NCBI RefSeq assembly: GCF_900765565.1
Contig: NZ_CAAFRZ010000215.1
Location: 1 to 19,504, forward strand
Reading direction: 5' to 3'
DNA from: an uncultured Dialister sp.
GTDB lineage: Bacteria > Bacillota > Negativicutes > Veillonellales > Dialisteraceae
Length of the DNA stretch: 19,504 nucleotides
The translations under genes and the position numbers were made by a program. The notes beneath the pieces are model-generated. The model saw nothing but the letters and a program-made list of their open reading frames with translations, was not told where the DNA came from and did not search any database. Shown here piece after piece: positions 6,292 to 13,757 of the stretch. The first letter of the stretch is position 1. Every line of letters starts with the position of its first letter.

Positions 6292-6415
6292 AATAGAGTC
6301 ACTGGAGTGAGGGCTGCCAGCTTTTAGCTGCCGGCAGCCAGGAAACCGCTGCGGCCTACGGTATGAATGACTGGAACACCGGATGAAAAGCGCCGCAGGC
6401 AGACCGGCGCAAGGC
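6292..6415 (-). repeat. Family A repeat, copy 3 (reversed)
   Basis: On the minus strand this reads CTGCCTGCGGCGCTTTTCAT, then GTTCCAGTCATTCATACCGT and AGGCCGC, and ends in CCAGTGACTCTATTCC. This is the same order as the copies at 16163 and 17568. The plus-strand left end, ATAGAGTCACTGG, begins 18 nt after the stop of the MBL gene. The inner arms contain the near-palindrome GCCAGCTTTTAGCTGCCGGC. Confidence 0.72.
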
Positions 6416-6446
6416 TGAAGATGCAATGTCCCACCGGAATAATATC

Positions 6447-6480
6447 GGCCGGCAGCAGGTTAAACCGTCATCTGCCGGCC
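6447..6480 (+). terminator. 9-bp GC-rich hairpin before the usp promoter
   Basis: GGCCGGCAG (6447-6455) pairs perfectly with CTGCCGGCC (6472-6480), with a 16-nt loop. Only TTT follows, so it is at best a weak terminator for the MBL gene transcript. Confidence 0.5.
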
Positions 6481-6491
6481 TTTCCTGCGTA

Positions 6492-6500
6492 TGGTATAAT
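6492..6500 (+). promoter_or_regulatory. Extended -10 promoter of the usp gene
   Basis: TGGTATAAT matches the extended -10 (TGnTATAAT). No -35 hexamer is seen at the right spacing, since that region is the GC-rich hairpin. The start codon lies 53 nt downstream. Confidence 0.65.
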
Positions 6501-6552
6501 ATAGAAAACAAGGCAATTCCCCGTTTCATTCAAAAGGAAAGGTGGGGTTTAT

Positions 6553-7002
6553 ATGTTGAAATATAAGAAAATTCTGGTGCCCTATGATGGCTCAGACCAT
6601 GCAAAAAAAGCAATGCAGCAGGCCGTAGATATCGCTTCTGCCGGTGACGGCACAAAGCTCTATATTGCTTCTGTATGCAATATGGTATCGGCCATGAGTA
6701 ACTTCGACCAGGTATCCATTGCGGAGGGCTGCCTGACCACGAAGCTCTCGGAGGATCTGGAAGAGCAGTGCAAGAATGACCTGAAAGAGGCGGCTGCCAT
6801 GGTTCCGGCGGGCATTGCCCACGAAGAACTTTACGAAGTCGGTTCTCCGGGGCCGGTACTTCTCAATATGGCAGAAGAGCATGGCTGCGACCTTATTGTC
6901 ATGGGCAGCCGGGGTCTTGGACCGCTGAAAGGCATCTTCATGGGCTCCGTTTCCAGCTACATGGTGAGCCGCTCCAAATGCCCCGTTCTCATTGTGAAAT
7001 AA
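6553..7002 (+). CDS. Universal stress protein, UspA family
   Basis: A 149-residue single-domain cytoplasmic stress protein. The N terminus KKILVPYDGSDHA holds the usual first strand and Asp12. The ATP-binding signature G-x2-G-x9-G-S is complete at residues 118-132 (G118, G121, G131-S132), so this is the nucleotide-binding class, like MJ0577, rather than E. coli UspA. The C-terminal strand CPVLIVK is canonical. The start has AGGTGG 6-11 nt upstream. It is a single-gene unit with its own extended -10 promoter and terminator. Members respond to growth arrest and various stresses; the specific signal here is not visible. Confidence 0.93.
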   Translation: MLKYKKILVPYDGSDHAKKAMQQAVDIASAGDGTKLYIASVCNMVSAMSNFDQVSIAEGCLTTKLSEDLEEQCKNDLKEAAAMVPAGIAHEELYEVGSPGPVLLNMAEEHGCDLIVMGSRGLGPLKGIFMGSVSSYMVSRSKCPVLIVK

Positions 7003-7053
7003 CATTGACAGACGGAAATTTCCGACATAGAATGAATACATAAGACACAAAGC

Positions 7054-7090
7054 AAAGGCGCTTGTATTTGAAAAATACGAGCGTCTTTTT
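7054..7090 (+). terminator. Intrinsic terminator of the usp gene
   Basis: AAAGGCGCTTGTATTT (7054-7069) pairs with AAATACGAGCGTCTTT (7073-7088), with two G-T wobbles and a 3-nt loop. Five T end at 7090. Confidence 0.9.
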
Positions 7091-7149
7091 CTATTTCCCG
7101 GATTTTTTTATTTTGTTTGGGAAGGGATTTCTTCCCGGGGGAGGTATTT

Positions 7150-8217
7150 ATGAGCAGTATCGGAAGTATCAATAAGCCAAGCCATGGTTTCCTTGTCGCA
7201 GCCATCCAGATGCCTGTGCCCATCATCAACAGCCGGGCGGACATTGACAGACAGGTCCATGAAATCGTACGGACTCTCCACGCCACGAAGGCCGGGTATC
7301 CGGGAGCGGAACTCATTATTTTCCCGGAATACAGTACCCAGGGCCTGAATACATCAAAATGGCTTACCGATGAATTTCTCTGTGACATTCCGGGGAAAGA
7401 GACCGATGCCTTTGCCAAAGCCTGCAAAGAAGAAGGGGTATACGGTGTATTTTCCATTATGGAACGGAACCCGGATCCGGATAAGAATCCCTATAACACC
7501 GCCATCATCATCAATCCGAAAGGGGAAATCTGCCTGAAGTATCGTAAGCTCTTCCCCTGGAACCCCATCGAACCCTGGTATCCCGGGGACCTGGGCATGC
7601 CGGTCTGCGAAGGCCCTGGCGGATCGAAGCTGGCTGTCTGCATCTGCCATGATGGCATGATTCCGGAACTGGCCAGGGAGGCTGCCTATAAGGGATGCAA
7701 CGTGTATATCCGGATTTCCGGCTACAGTACCCAGGTCAATGACCAGTGGATCCTGACGAACCGGTCCAACGCATGGCAGAATCTCATGTACACCGTATCC
7801 GTTAACCTGGCAGGCTATGATGGGGTCTTCTATTACTTCGGGGAAGGGCAGATCTGCAACTATGACGGCACTACCCTTGTCCAGGGACAGCGGAATCCCT
7901 ATGAAATCGTGACCGGCGAAATTTATCCGGAAGATGCGGACCGGGCCCGGAGGGAATGGGGCCTTGAAAATAACATCTACAACCTGGGCCACCGGGGCTA
8001 TGTGGCAAAGCCCGGCGGCGAACCGGACTGCGGCCTCACCTACATCAAGGACCTGGCCGCCGGCAAGTACAAGCTCCCCTGGGAAGATGAAATGGACATC
8101 AAAGACGGCTCTATCTATGGATATCCCACCAAGGGCGGCCGCTTCGGCACAGAAGCCGGGGCAGACCCCTATGGCATCCATGACTATAAGGGGCTGGACT
8201 ACCACGGAAAGAAATAA
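7150..8217 (+). CDS. amiF: Formamidase (formamide amidohydrolase)
   Basis: A 355-residue nitrilase-superfamily enzyme hydrolysing formamide to formate and ammonia in the cytoplasm. The catalytic Glu60, Lys133 and Cys166 fall at the same numbers as in Helicobacter pylori AmiF (ending [15 protein letters not shown] and CICHDG contexts). The segments [20 protein letters not shown] and [20 protein letters not shown] match AmiF as I recall it, not the short-chain aliphatic amidase AmiE. The start at 7150 has GGGGGAGG at 7137-7144; starting at 7117 would add 11 residues with no ribosome site. After the usual AmiF end (GGRFG, residue 333) comes an extra tail of 22 residues, [20 protein letters not shown] and two Lys. 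A hairpin (GGGAAG/CTTCCC, 7119-7136) abuts the ribosome site. It stands alone, with no transporter or urease neighbour. Confidence 0.93.
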   Translation: MSSIGSINKPSHGFLVAAIQMPVPIINSRADIDRQVHEIVRTLHATKAGYPGAELIIFPEYSTQGLNTSKWLTDEFLCDIPGKETDAFAKACKEEGVYGVFSIMERNPDPDKNPYNTAIIINPKGEICLKYRKLFPWNPIEPWYPGDLGMPVCEGPGGSKLAVCICHDGMIPELAREAAYKGCNVYIRISGYSTQVNDQWILTNRSNAWQNLMYTVSVNLAGYDGVFYYFGEGQICNYDGTTLVQGQRNPYEIVTGEIYPEDADRARREWGLENNIYNLGHRGYVAKPGGEPDCGLTYIKDLAAGKYKLPWEDEMDIKDGSIYGYPTKGGRFGTEAGADPYGIHDYKGLDYHGKK

Positions 8218-8233
8218 AAGAACATAAATAGTG

Positions 8234-8277
8234 CACCATAACAGCTGCGGGCTTCATGGCCGGCAGCTTTTATGGTG
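8234..8277 (+). terminator. Imperfect 15-bp hairpin after amiF
   Basis: CACCATAACAGCTGC (8234-8248) pairs with GCAGCTTTTATGGTG (8263-8277), with one mismatch, 16 nt after the amiF stop. There is no T-run after it, so it may stabilise the 3' end rather than terminate. It is the only terminator candidate for amiF. Confidence 0.5.
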
Positions 8278-8358
8278 GAAAATATTTCAGGAATCCTGCA
8301 TTTTACCAAAAGGAAATAGATTTTTTCCGCGCCGTTGTTATAGAATAGTAATGAACCT

Positions 8359-8652
8359 GTTTGTGAGAATGGCGGGGAAGCCGCAGACAGAGCCTTCCCC
8401 TTGAGGCGACGGTCCTGCAGGGGACTGCTGCACCGGGAATGGCGAAAGTCTGGTTAGAGCGGCTGCCTGTTCAAGAAAGCATGCAAAGCGAAAGTATCGG
8501 GATTCTGTATAAACAGATTGAGCCACCCCGAAGACCCTCGGGTCCACCCCGCCACCGCCGACGTGGTCCCCCTCCCCTCTGAAGAGGGGAGGATAGAAAT
8601 TTAGCGGCGAAGCCGCGGGACCTCAACTCTCAAATCTCAAATTTCAACTCTA
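8359..8652 (+). repeat. Family B intergenic repeat, copy 2
   Basis: This gap of more than 400 nt before the DUF2157 gene holds no gene. It opens with TTTGTGAGAATGGCGGGG, matching the start of copy 3 at 12750. It ends with GCGGCGAAGCCGC, then GGGACCTCAACTCTCAA, matching copy 3 and the reverse complement of copy 1. Inside are the palindromes GTCCTGCAGGGGAC, ACCCCGAAGACCCTCGGGT and CCCCTCTGAAGAGGGG. The middle differs greatly from copy 3, so the family shares ends more than its core. Confidence 0.55.
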
Positions 8653-8681
8653 TAATTTATCGTATATAAGGATGTGATTCC

Positions 8682-10091
8682 ATGGCAAACCGGCGCTGGT
8701 TGAAGCAGGAAGTGTCCGAATGGGTGTCGGATGATGTGATTTCAGAAGAAACGGGGAAAAAAATCCTTTCCCGCTATAAAAAGGAGGATCTTTCTTCCTA
8801 TAAGGAGGCCTTCTTTATCCTGGCTGTGGTGTGCCTGGTGGGAGGCCTGTTCTTTCTCTGCGCCAACCTGTGGAATGGGCTTACCCAGGACCAGCGGTTC
8901 CTCATGGCCATTGTACCTCTTTTCCTGTCGTTCTTACTGGTGGCGGCGGTGATATTTCTTGACAAAAAGGTACCGGTTGTATCCAAAGAGCCGTCCCCGC
9001 TGGAAGAGGAGCTGGAGGAAGGAGAAGAAAATCCTGATTCTCCTCCCAAAATACAGAAGAAAGAAGTACTTTACCGCCACCGGGTGCCCCTGTTTATCCG
9101 GGAAGCAGCAGCTGTGCTTCATGGACTCTGCCTCCTGGGCGCTTTCTGGATGGTGGGAGATTCCTTTTACCTCACCTCCGACACCTATACGGGCCTGGCA
9201 CTCTGCGGTTTTCTCCTGCTCATTATGACGGCAGTCACCGGGTCCGCCGGTATGGGCATCCTCTATATGGCGGTGTCCGTGGGGGTCTTCTATACGGCGC
9301 CGGTCCGGGGCTGGCCGGAGGTGGTTTCCTGGATTTATATGATTCTTGCCCTCCCGTTCCTGGGGTACATGCTGAAAAGCCACAGGGACCGGGCGGTGGT
9401 CTGCTTCTCCTGGGTATGGGCCGTAGGGATTCTGCTCCTCATTTTCTGGTCCGCCGGCAATATGCTCTGGCAGACCCTGTTCTTCTCCCTGGCGGCGGCC
9501 CTGACCTGGATGGCAGGAGGCCTTTTCCGGGACTATGGCCTTGGCGCCCAGGCTCTCCGATTCTTCGGCGGCATCGCAGTGTTTGCAGTGCTGCTGGAAG
9601 GGTCCTATGGGGCCGTATGGGAGGGCATTGTGGGAAGCTATGCCCTCTGGTTCCTGTTCCTCCTTTTCCTTGTGGTGGATGGGGTACTCCTGTTCCGCAT
9701 GGCCCTGAAAAAAGAGTGGCTGTCCGTACTGGCGGGGCTCACGCCTTTTGTCATGGGCCTTTCCGCCATGATTTCCATTTTTGAAACCACCGGCGCCTTC
9801 CCGGCCATGGTGGTCTCTGTGTACGCCGGCGTACTGGCGGCAGGGGTGATTGCCCGGGGATTCCAGACGGACCGGCCTCTCCAGAGCTGGGCAGGTGTAT
9901 TTCTCCTCGCCGGGGATGGGGCGATCCGGGTCATGGACTCGGCCCTTACCCTGACGGAACGGGGCATCTTCTTCCTGGCTGTAGGTGTGGTGGCGGCCTT
10001 CATCTGCTATGTCATGTACCTGCCCCTCCACCGGGCGAGAAAGAAGAAAGCCCATAGGTCTGAAAAGACGGGAGAGGAGGAAGACAAATGA
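8682..10091 (+). CDS. DUF2157-like polytopic membrane protein
   Basis: A 469-residue inner-membrane protein of unknown function. The N-terminal 40 residues (WLKQEVSEWVSDDVISEETG, then KKILSRYKKED) form the soluble helical head typical of DUF2157 proteins, followed by about a dozen hydrophobic segments. A loop at about 96-127 between early segments is very acidic (LEEELEEGEENPDSPPK). The C terminus is basic (RARKKKAHRSEKTG). The start at 8682 has AAGGA at about 8669 and lies just past a family B repeat; TATAAT at 8651 may be its -10 but lacks a clear -35. It overlaps the next gene by ATGA, so the two are translationally coupled. DUF2157 and GDYXXLXY proteins commonly pair, which supports the call; the biochemical role of the pair is not established. 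Confidence 0.82.
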   Translation: MANRRWLKQEVSEWVSDDVISEETGKKILSRYKKEDLSSYKEAFFILAVVCLVGGLFFLCANLWNGLTQDQRFLMAIVPLFLSFLLVAAVIFLDKKVPVVSKEPSPLEEELEEGEENPDSPPKIQKKEVLYRHRVPLFIREAAAVLHGLCLLGAFWMVGDSFYLTSDTYTGLALCGFLLLIMTAVTGSAGMGILYMAVSVGVFYTAPVRGWPEVVSWIYMILALPFLGYMLKSHRDRAVVCFSWVWAVGILLLIFWSAGNMLWQTLFFSLAAALTWMAGGLFRDYGLGAQALRFFGGIAVFAVLLEGSYGAVWEGIVGSYALWFLFLLFLVVDGVLLFRMALKKEWLSVLAGLTPFVMGLSAMISIFETTGAFPAMVVSVYAGVLAAGVIARGFQTDRPLQSWAGVFLLAGDGAIRVMDSALTLTERGIFFLAVGVVAAFICYVMYLPLHRARKKKAHRSEKTGEEEDK

Positions 10092-10765
10092 TACGTAAAA
10101 AGTTTGCCCTCATTCTCCTGGCCCTGGTCTTTGTCATAGAAGCGGCGGCCATGCTATGGATACGGAGCGATTACCGGTCTGTCATGCTGGATGGAGCGGA
10201 ATACCAGGTGCCGGCGGCCATTGATTTCAGAGGTAATTTCTATGGCAGGAATTACCTGCCCCTCTACATTCCTCTCACTGAGGCCCCCTGGAAGGGGTCT
10301 GTGACTCCGGAAAAGGGGGAGGAAATCTATCTTTCCTTTGACAAGAACAGCGAAGGCCTCCTGGAAATCACAGGAGCCTCCAATGTGAAGCCTGGAGGCA
10401 TGTACATCATTACCCGGGTATCCTCTTTTACAGAGGGCATGGTTCGTTTCCGCTTTCCCGCTGACCGGTTGTATATGTCGCCGGACCAGCTGAAAAAACT
10501 GTCGGTGGTAGAACTCTCGGAACGGGTCCAGGTGAAGGATGAAAAGGAAAAGAAGACGGAAACCCGTATGAAAAATGACCTGACCGCAGTAATCCATATC
10601 AAAGACGGCCGGGTGGCTGTGTCGAAGGTGCTGGCTAATGGGTCTCCCATTGAGCAGACATTTACCACCATCGGAAAGAACCTGAACGTGAAATATGCCA
10701 AAGGACCTAAAGATAAAGATATTTATTCCGTAGGAAGAACGATAGAAACCAGCCGGGGACAATAG
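10088..10765 (+). CDS. GDYXXLXY-like membrane-anchored protein
   Basis: A 225-residue protein with one N-terminal membrane segment (about residues 6-25, FALILLALVFVIEAAAMLWI), placing the rest outside the cytoplasmic membrane. It follows a DUF2157-like gene with a 4-base ATGA overlap, the usual setting of GDYXXLXY proteins. The defining motif is degenerate: near residues 55-62 it reads RNYLPLYI, keeping the Tyr and Leu but with Asn for Asp and Ile for the final Tyr, just after an F-R-G similar to the family's R-G. A charged stretch (KDEKEKKTETRMK, about 151-163) suggests an exposed helix. It is assigned on context and a weak motif, so the family call is less certain than the gene. It probably acts with its neighbour. 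Confidence 0.72.
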   Translation: MIRKKFALILLALVFVIEAAAMLWIRSDYRSVMLDGAEYQVPAAIDFRGNFYGRNYLPLYIPLTEAPWKGSVTPEKGEEIYLSFDKNSEGLLEITGASNVKPGGMYIITRVSSFTEGMVRFRFPADRLYMSPDQLKKLSVVELSERVQVKDEKEKKTETRMKNDLTAVIHIKDGRVAVSKVLANGSPIEQTFTTIGKNLNVKYAKGPKDKDIYSVGRTIETSRGQ

Positions 10766-10839
10766 AAATGCTGCCCGCCGGCGGTGCACCCGTTATTCCT
10801 GCTTCGTATATGCAATAAATCCGAATGGAAGGTGATCTG

Positions 10840-11313
10840 ATGTATATCATTCTAATGCGCCACGGGGAGGCAGTTCCCCAGACCGATGAAATTCCCAATA
10901 AAGAAAGGTCACTCACGCCAAAGGGCATGCGGCAGGCCCGCCGGGCTTCCCGGATACTGGGCCGGTTCCTCAGGGAAAATCCGATCCGTATTTATACATC
11001 CCCCTATCTCAGGACCCGGCAGACTGCGGGTATCCTGGCGGAGGAATGCTTCGCTGAAGAAATCCATACGGCCGATGAGCTGCTCCAGAGTAACTGGCAG
11101 ATGGTGAGAAACCACCTCATCCAGGATGGATCTCCCATTGCCCTTGTAAGCCACCATCCCTTCCTGCAGTCTTACCTGCTTTCCACCTGCAGCGCTGCCA
11201 TTAAATTTGACCTGGCCGGCATTGCGGTCATTGATTATGACCTGTCCTGGAACCAGGGCCATCTTATCGGCTATTTCACGTCAGCCCTGAAACAGCTGAA
11301 GAAGGAGAAATAG
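10840..11313 (+). CDS. sixA: Phosphohistidine phosphatase SixA-like
   Basis: A 157-residue histidine phosphatase (RHG family). Arg7-His8-Gly9 (ILMRHGEA) supplies the phospho-accepting His, [11 protein letters not shown] (53-63) carries the conserved Ser and Arg, and SHHP at 104-107 supplies the second His. Length equals SixA (about 160), shorter than phosphoglycerate mutases. SixA in E. coli dephosphorylates a phosphohistidine, reported for ArcB and the nitrogen phosphotransferase protein; the target here is unknown. GAAGGTG at 10828-10834 favours the ATG at 10840 over one at 10825, 15 nt upstream. It opens a tight operon: thiD starts 1 nt after its stop, with its ribosome site inside the sixA 3' end. 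No clear promoter was found in 10766-10839. Confidence 0.85.
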   Translation: MYIILMRHGEAVPQTDEIPNKERSLTPKGMRQARRASRILGRFLRENPIRIYTSPYLRTRQTAGILAEECFAEEIHTADELLQSNWQMVRNHLIQDGSPIALVSHHPFLQSYLLSTCSAAIKFDLAGIAVIDYDLSWNQGHLIGYFTSALKQLKKEK

Positions 11314-11314
11314 T

Positions 11315-12124
11315 ATGATTCCCGTATTAACCATAGCAGGGTCCGATTCTTCCGGCGGCGCCGGTATCCAGGCGGACCTCAAGACTTTTTCCGCCCTTGG
11401 CACCTATGGCATGAGCTGTATCTGCGCTCTCACGGCCCAGAATACGAAGGGCGTTACCATGGTGGTCAATACGCCGGTGGACATGGTGAAGGCCCAGCTG
11501 GATGCCATTTACGATGACATCCCGCCAAAGGCGGTAAAAACGGGCATGCTTTCCTCCGCTCCCATAGTGGAGGCGGTGTCTGATTTCCTCGCTGCCCATG
11601 GACCGGTTCCCCTGGTGGTGGACCCGGTCATGGTGGCCACCAGCGGCGCAGTGCTCCTGGAAAAGGATGCCATCGAAGTGTATAAGAAAAAGCTTATTCC
11701 CCTTTCCACGGTGATTACGCCCAATATCCCGGAGGCGGAAGTCCTTTCGTCCATGGCCATCAGGAACCTGGAGGACATGAAAGAAGCGGCCGGAAAACTG
11801 ATGGGCCTGGGACCAAAGGCGGTACTTGTCAAAGGGGGCCATCTGGTGGAAGAGGCGGAGGATGTGCTCTACGACGGCAGGGATTTCACGCTTTTCAAAG
11901 GAGAGCGGATAGAAACGGAAAATACCCATGGCACCGGCTGCACCCTGTCCAGCGCCATTGCGGCAGGACTGGCGAAGGGACTCTCCCTTGCGGAAGCGGT
12001 GGGAACGGCCAAAGTCTATATGACCGGAGCCATCAGACGGGCTGCTTCTGATTCTGTGGGCCACGGCCACGGGCCGGTGCACCATTTCTGGTTTTACGGT
12101 GACCGGTGGGGGAAAATCAAATGA
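11315..12124 (+). CDS. thiD: Hydroxymethylpyrimidine/phosphomethylpyrimidine kinase
   Basis: A 269-residue ribokinase-superfamily enzyme that phosphorylates hydroxymethylpyrimidine and its phosphate to HMP diphosphate in thiamine synthesis. Visible signatures are the N-terminal [27 protein letters not shown] at about 104-111, and the anion-hole loop HGTGCT (205-210) with Cys209. Some stand-alone homologues act as pyridoxal kinases (PdxK), and no other thiamine gene or TPP riboswitch is near, so that role is possible. The ribosome site GAAGGAG (11301-11307) lies inside the end of the preceding gene. The stop overlaps the next ATG (ATGA). The C terminus ([21 protein letters not shown]) is His-rich. 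Confidence 0.9.
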   Translation: MIPVLTIAGSDSSGGAGIQADLKTFSALGTYGMSCICALTAQNTKGVTMVVNTPVDMVKAQLDAIYDDIPPKAVKTGMLSSAPIVEAVSDFLAAHGPVPLVVDPVMVATSGAVLLEKDAIEVYKKKLIPLSTVITPNIPEAEVLSSMAIRNLEDMKEAAGKLMGLGPKAVLVKGGHLVEEAEDVLYDGRDFTLFKGERIETENTHGTGCTLSSAIAAGLAKGLSLAEAVGTAKVYMTGAIRRAASDSVGHGHGPVHHFWFYGDRWGKIK

Positions 12125-12726
12125 ATTATCCGTTTTTTGCCTTCATGGCCCGGCTGAAGTATATTTCCCGGTGGGGTCTCATGAGAAATTCCATCCCAGA
12201 GAATGATGCGGAACATACACTGCAGACCGTAATGATTGCCCATGCACTGGCGGTCATAGGCCGGGAAATTTTCCATAAAGACCTGGACCCGGAGCGGGCG
12301 GCACTCCTGGCGCTGTACCATGATGCCAGTGAAGTCTTTACCGGAGACATGCCGACGCCGGTGAAATATTTCACGAAGGACCTTCGGGACCAGTACCAGA
12401 AAATCGAGGACCAGGCCCGGGAGAAGCTTCTCCGTACACTGCCCCATGAGCTGCAGCCGTCTTACAGGCCCTTCGTGGTGGACATGGAAAAGGATCCCCT
12501 CTGGCCTCTGGCCAAGGCGGCGGATACCATGAGTGCCTACCTGAAGTGCATGGAAGAAATCAGGGATGGAAACAGTGAATTCAAGGAGGCCTTCAAGTCT
12601 ACGGAAGAAAAGCTTCGGGCCCTGCACCTGGAGGAAGTGGACTGGTTCATGGACCACTTCGCAAAAAGCTTCCGGCAGACCCTGGATGAACTGAACAGCA
12701 ATGTAAAACAGGAGCTTCGGGAATGA
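12121..12726 (+). CDS. YfbR-like 5'-deoxynucleotidase, HD domain
   Basis: A 201-residue HD-domain phosphohydrolase. E. coli YfbR removes phosphate from deoxyribonucleoside 5'-monophosphates in the cytoplasm. Against YfbR, key residues appear at a one-residue offset: Arg17-Trp18, His32 (AEHTLQT), His67-Asp68 (LYHDASE), Glu71 and Asp76 (TGDMPTP). A later Asp lies in AKAADTMSAYLKC. The start is ATG 12121 with GGTGGGGGA at 12105-12113; an upstream GTG (12106) would add five residues and overlap the ribosome site. It overlaps thiD by ATGA. The stop codon TGA itself forms the loop of the terminator that closes the operon, so coding and termination signals are merged. Confidence 0.9.
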   Translation: MNYPFFAFMARLKYISRWGLMRNSIPENDAEHTLQTVMIAHALAVIGREIFHKDLDPERAALLALYHDASEVFTGDMPTPVKYFTKDLRDQYQKIEDQAREKLLRTLPHELQPSYRPFVVDMEKDPLWPLAKAADTMSAYLKCMEEIRDGNSEFKEAFKSTEEKLRALHLEEVDWFMDHFAKSFRQTLDELNSNVKQELRE

Positions 12727-12741
12727 TTCCCGAAGCTTTTT
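12713..12741 (+). terminator. Terminator overlapping the yfbR stop codon
   Basis: AGCTTCGGGAA (12713-12723) pairs perfectly with TTCCCGAAGCT (12727-12737), and five T end at 12741. The 3-nt loop is exactly the stop codon TGA (12724-12726), so the left arm encodes the last amino acids. Confidence 0.93.
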
Positions 12742-12749
12742 GCGTGGGA

Positions 12750-12985
12750 TTTGTGAGAATGGGGGGATGTGTAAACCGGTGGGGCATGAGCCTTCAGACT
12801 TGAACGTTGAGTCGGATAGGCTCTCCGGGAGAGAAGAAAGAGTTGAGTCTAAGCGGCTTCGCCGCGGTCATCTGGCATCCTTCCCCGGGACCGGCTGTGC
12901 TGCTGCCAGACGATGGATTTGCTGACGGATGCGCCGCAGGCTGAATTAATGCGGCGAAGCCGCAGGACCCCAACTCTCTTTTTTA
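12750..12985 (+). repeat. Family B intergenic repeat, copy 3
   Basis: It lies between the yfbR terminator and the bioY promoter and carries no gene. It begins TTTGTGAGAATGGGGGG. The motif GAGTTGAG followed by GCGGCTTCGCCGC (12841-12866) recurs inverted at its end as GCGGCGAAGCCGC then CCCCAACTCTC (12952-12984). That makes an inner inverted-repeat unit of about 145 bp (12840-12984). The centre holds TTCCCCGGGA and GGATGCGCCGCAGG. The last 20 nt abut an AT-rich stretch leading to the bioY promoter. Confidence 0.6.
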
Positions 12986-13006
12986 AATCCAATGCATTCA
13001 TTCTAA

Positions 13007-13094
13007 TTGTAAACGTTGAAAACTCGACACAGTTGTTATATTATATTCATATGTAAACTGTGTATACAGGAATATAGTAACAAATTGTTTACAA
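13007..13094 (+). promoter_or_regulatory. bioY promoter with candidate biotin-repressor half-sites
   Basis: TTGAAA (13016-13021) and TATTAT (13039-13044), 17 nt apart, form a good promoter. TTGTAAAC lies just upstream (13007-13014), TGTAAAC at the likely start site (13052-13058), and the inverted form GTTTACAA at 13087-13094 next to the ribosome site. ACACAGTT (13027-13034) and AACTGTGT (13056-13063) form a further inverted repeat across the -10. The half-sites resemble BirA operator halves (TTGTAAACC with GGTTTACAA), but the spacing is not the usual 14-16 nt, so the operator call is tentative. Confidence 0.6.
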
Positions 13095-13107
13095 TGAGGC
13101 GAGAGAC

Positions 13108-13683
13108 ATGGTCAGAGAAAATGCATTGGAACGGGAACAGGGAAAGTCAAAAGAAATTGTGCTGTTTGGGCTGTTTACGGCACTCATTGCCATCGGGGCA
13201 TTTATCCGGATCCCCGTGCCGGTGTGTCCATTTACGCTGCAGCTTCTTTTCACCACACTGGCAGGCCTGATCCTTGGCAGCCGGCGGGGCGCCCTTTCCG
13301 TGACACTCTACGTGCTTCTGGGCCTCGTGGGGGTTCCAGTCTTTACAGAAGGCGGCGGCCCTTCCTATATTTTCCAGCCCACCTTCGGGTACCTGGTTGG
13401 ATTCATTGCCGGTGCCTGGCTCACGGGTAAACTCCGGGAAATGAGCGGATCCTGGTCCTTCGGCAAGGTCCTTTTTGCCAACCTGGCCGGCCTGGCCGTG
13501 GTTTATCTCTTCGGCATGGTGTACGTGTATTTCATCAATAATTTCTATATCGGAAAGACCATCGGCGTCTGGGCAGTCATTCTGTACTGCTTCCTCCTGG
13601 CTGTGCCGGGGGATATCTGCCTCTGCATCCTGGCTGCTTTCCTGTCCAAGCGCCTTGTGAAGGCTCTTGGCATTCATGAGTAA
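13108..13683 (+). CDS. bioY: Biotin transporter, ECF substrate-binding component BioY
   Basis: A 191-residue integral membrane protein with about six hydrophobic segments. BioY binds biotin for energy-coupling-factor uptake. Typical signatures are RIPVPVCPFTLQLLFTTLAG (32-51, the conserved P-V-P-x-T/C-x-Q-type segment), then LGSRRGALSVTLYVLLGLVG (54-73) and GGGPSYIFQPTFGYLVGF (79-96). No EcfA or EcfT gene is adjacent, so it must use a shared energising module or act alone, as reported for some BioY proteins. GAGGCGAG at 13095-13102 supports the start. It has its own promoter with possible biotin-repressor sites and its own terminator, so it can be expressed apart from bioD. Confidence 0.93.
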   Translation: MVRENALEREQGKSKEIVLFGLFTALIAIGAFIRIPVPVCPFTLQLLFTTLAGLILGSRRGALSVTLYVLLGLVGVPVFTEGGGPSYIFQPTFGYLVGFIAGAWLTGKLREMSGSWSFGKVLFANLAGLAVVYLFGMVYVYFINNFYIGKTIGVWAVILYCFLLAVPGDICLCILAAFLSKRLVKALGIHE

Positions 13684-13690
13684 AGGGAAC

Positions 13691-13722
13691 GATGGAAAGG
13701 AAATTCCTTTCCATCCCTTTTT
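13691..13722 (+). terminator. Terminator between bioY and bioD
   Basis: GATGGAAAGG (13691-13700) pairs perfectly with CCTTTCCATC (13706-13715) around AAATT, followed by CCTTTTT ending at 13722. It is only 8 nt after the bioY stop, so bioD needs read-through or its own promoter, which I could not find in 13723-13757. Confidence 0.88.
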
Positions 13723-13757
13723 ATATGTTTCACTATTTGTGCAAGGGGGAATTTGTG

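Noticed and set aside
7095..7150. Possible riboswitch ahead of amiF
   Set aside because: Only one 6-bp hairpin (GGGAAG/CTTCCC) next to the ribosome site is visible, without any known aptamer signature or promoter.
11280..11315. TPP riboswitch expected before thiD
   Set aside because: There is a 1-nt gap to the preceding gene, and no THI-box sequence is seen here or upstream of the operon's first gene.
12740..12925. Short open frame after yfbR
   Set aside because: It lies wholly in a family B repeat, follows a strong terminator, and its product has no recognisable features.
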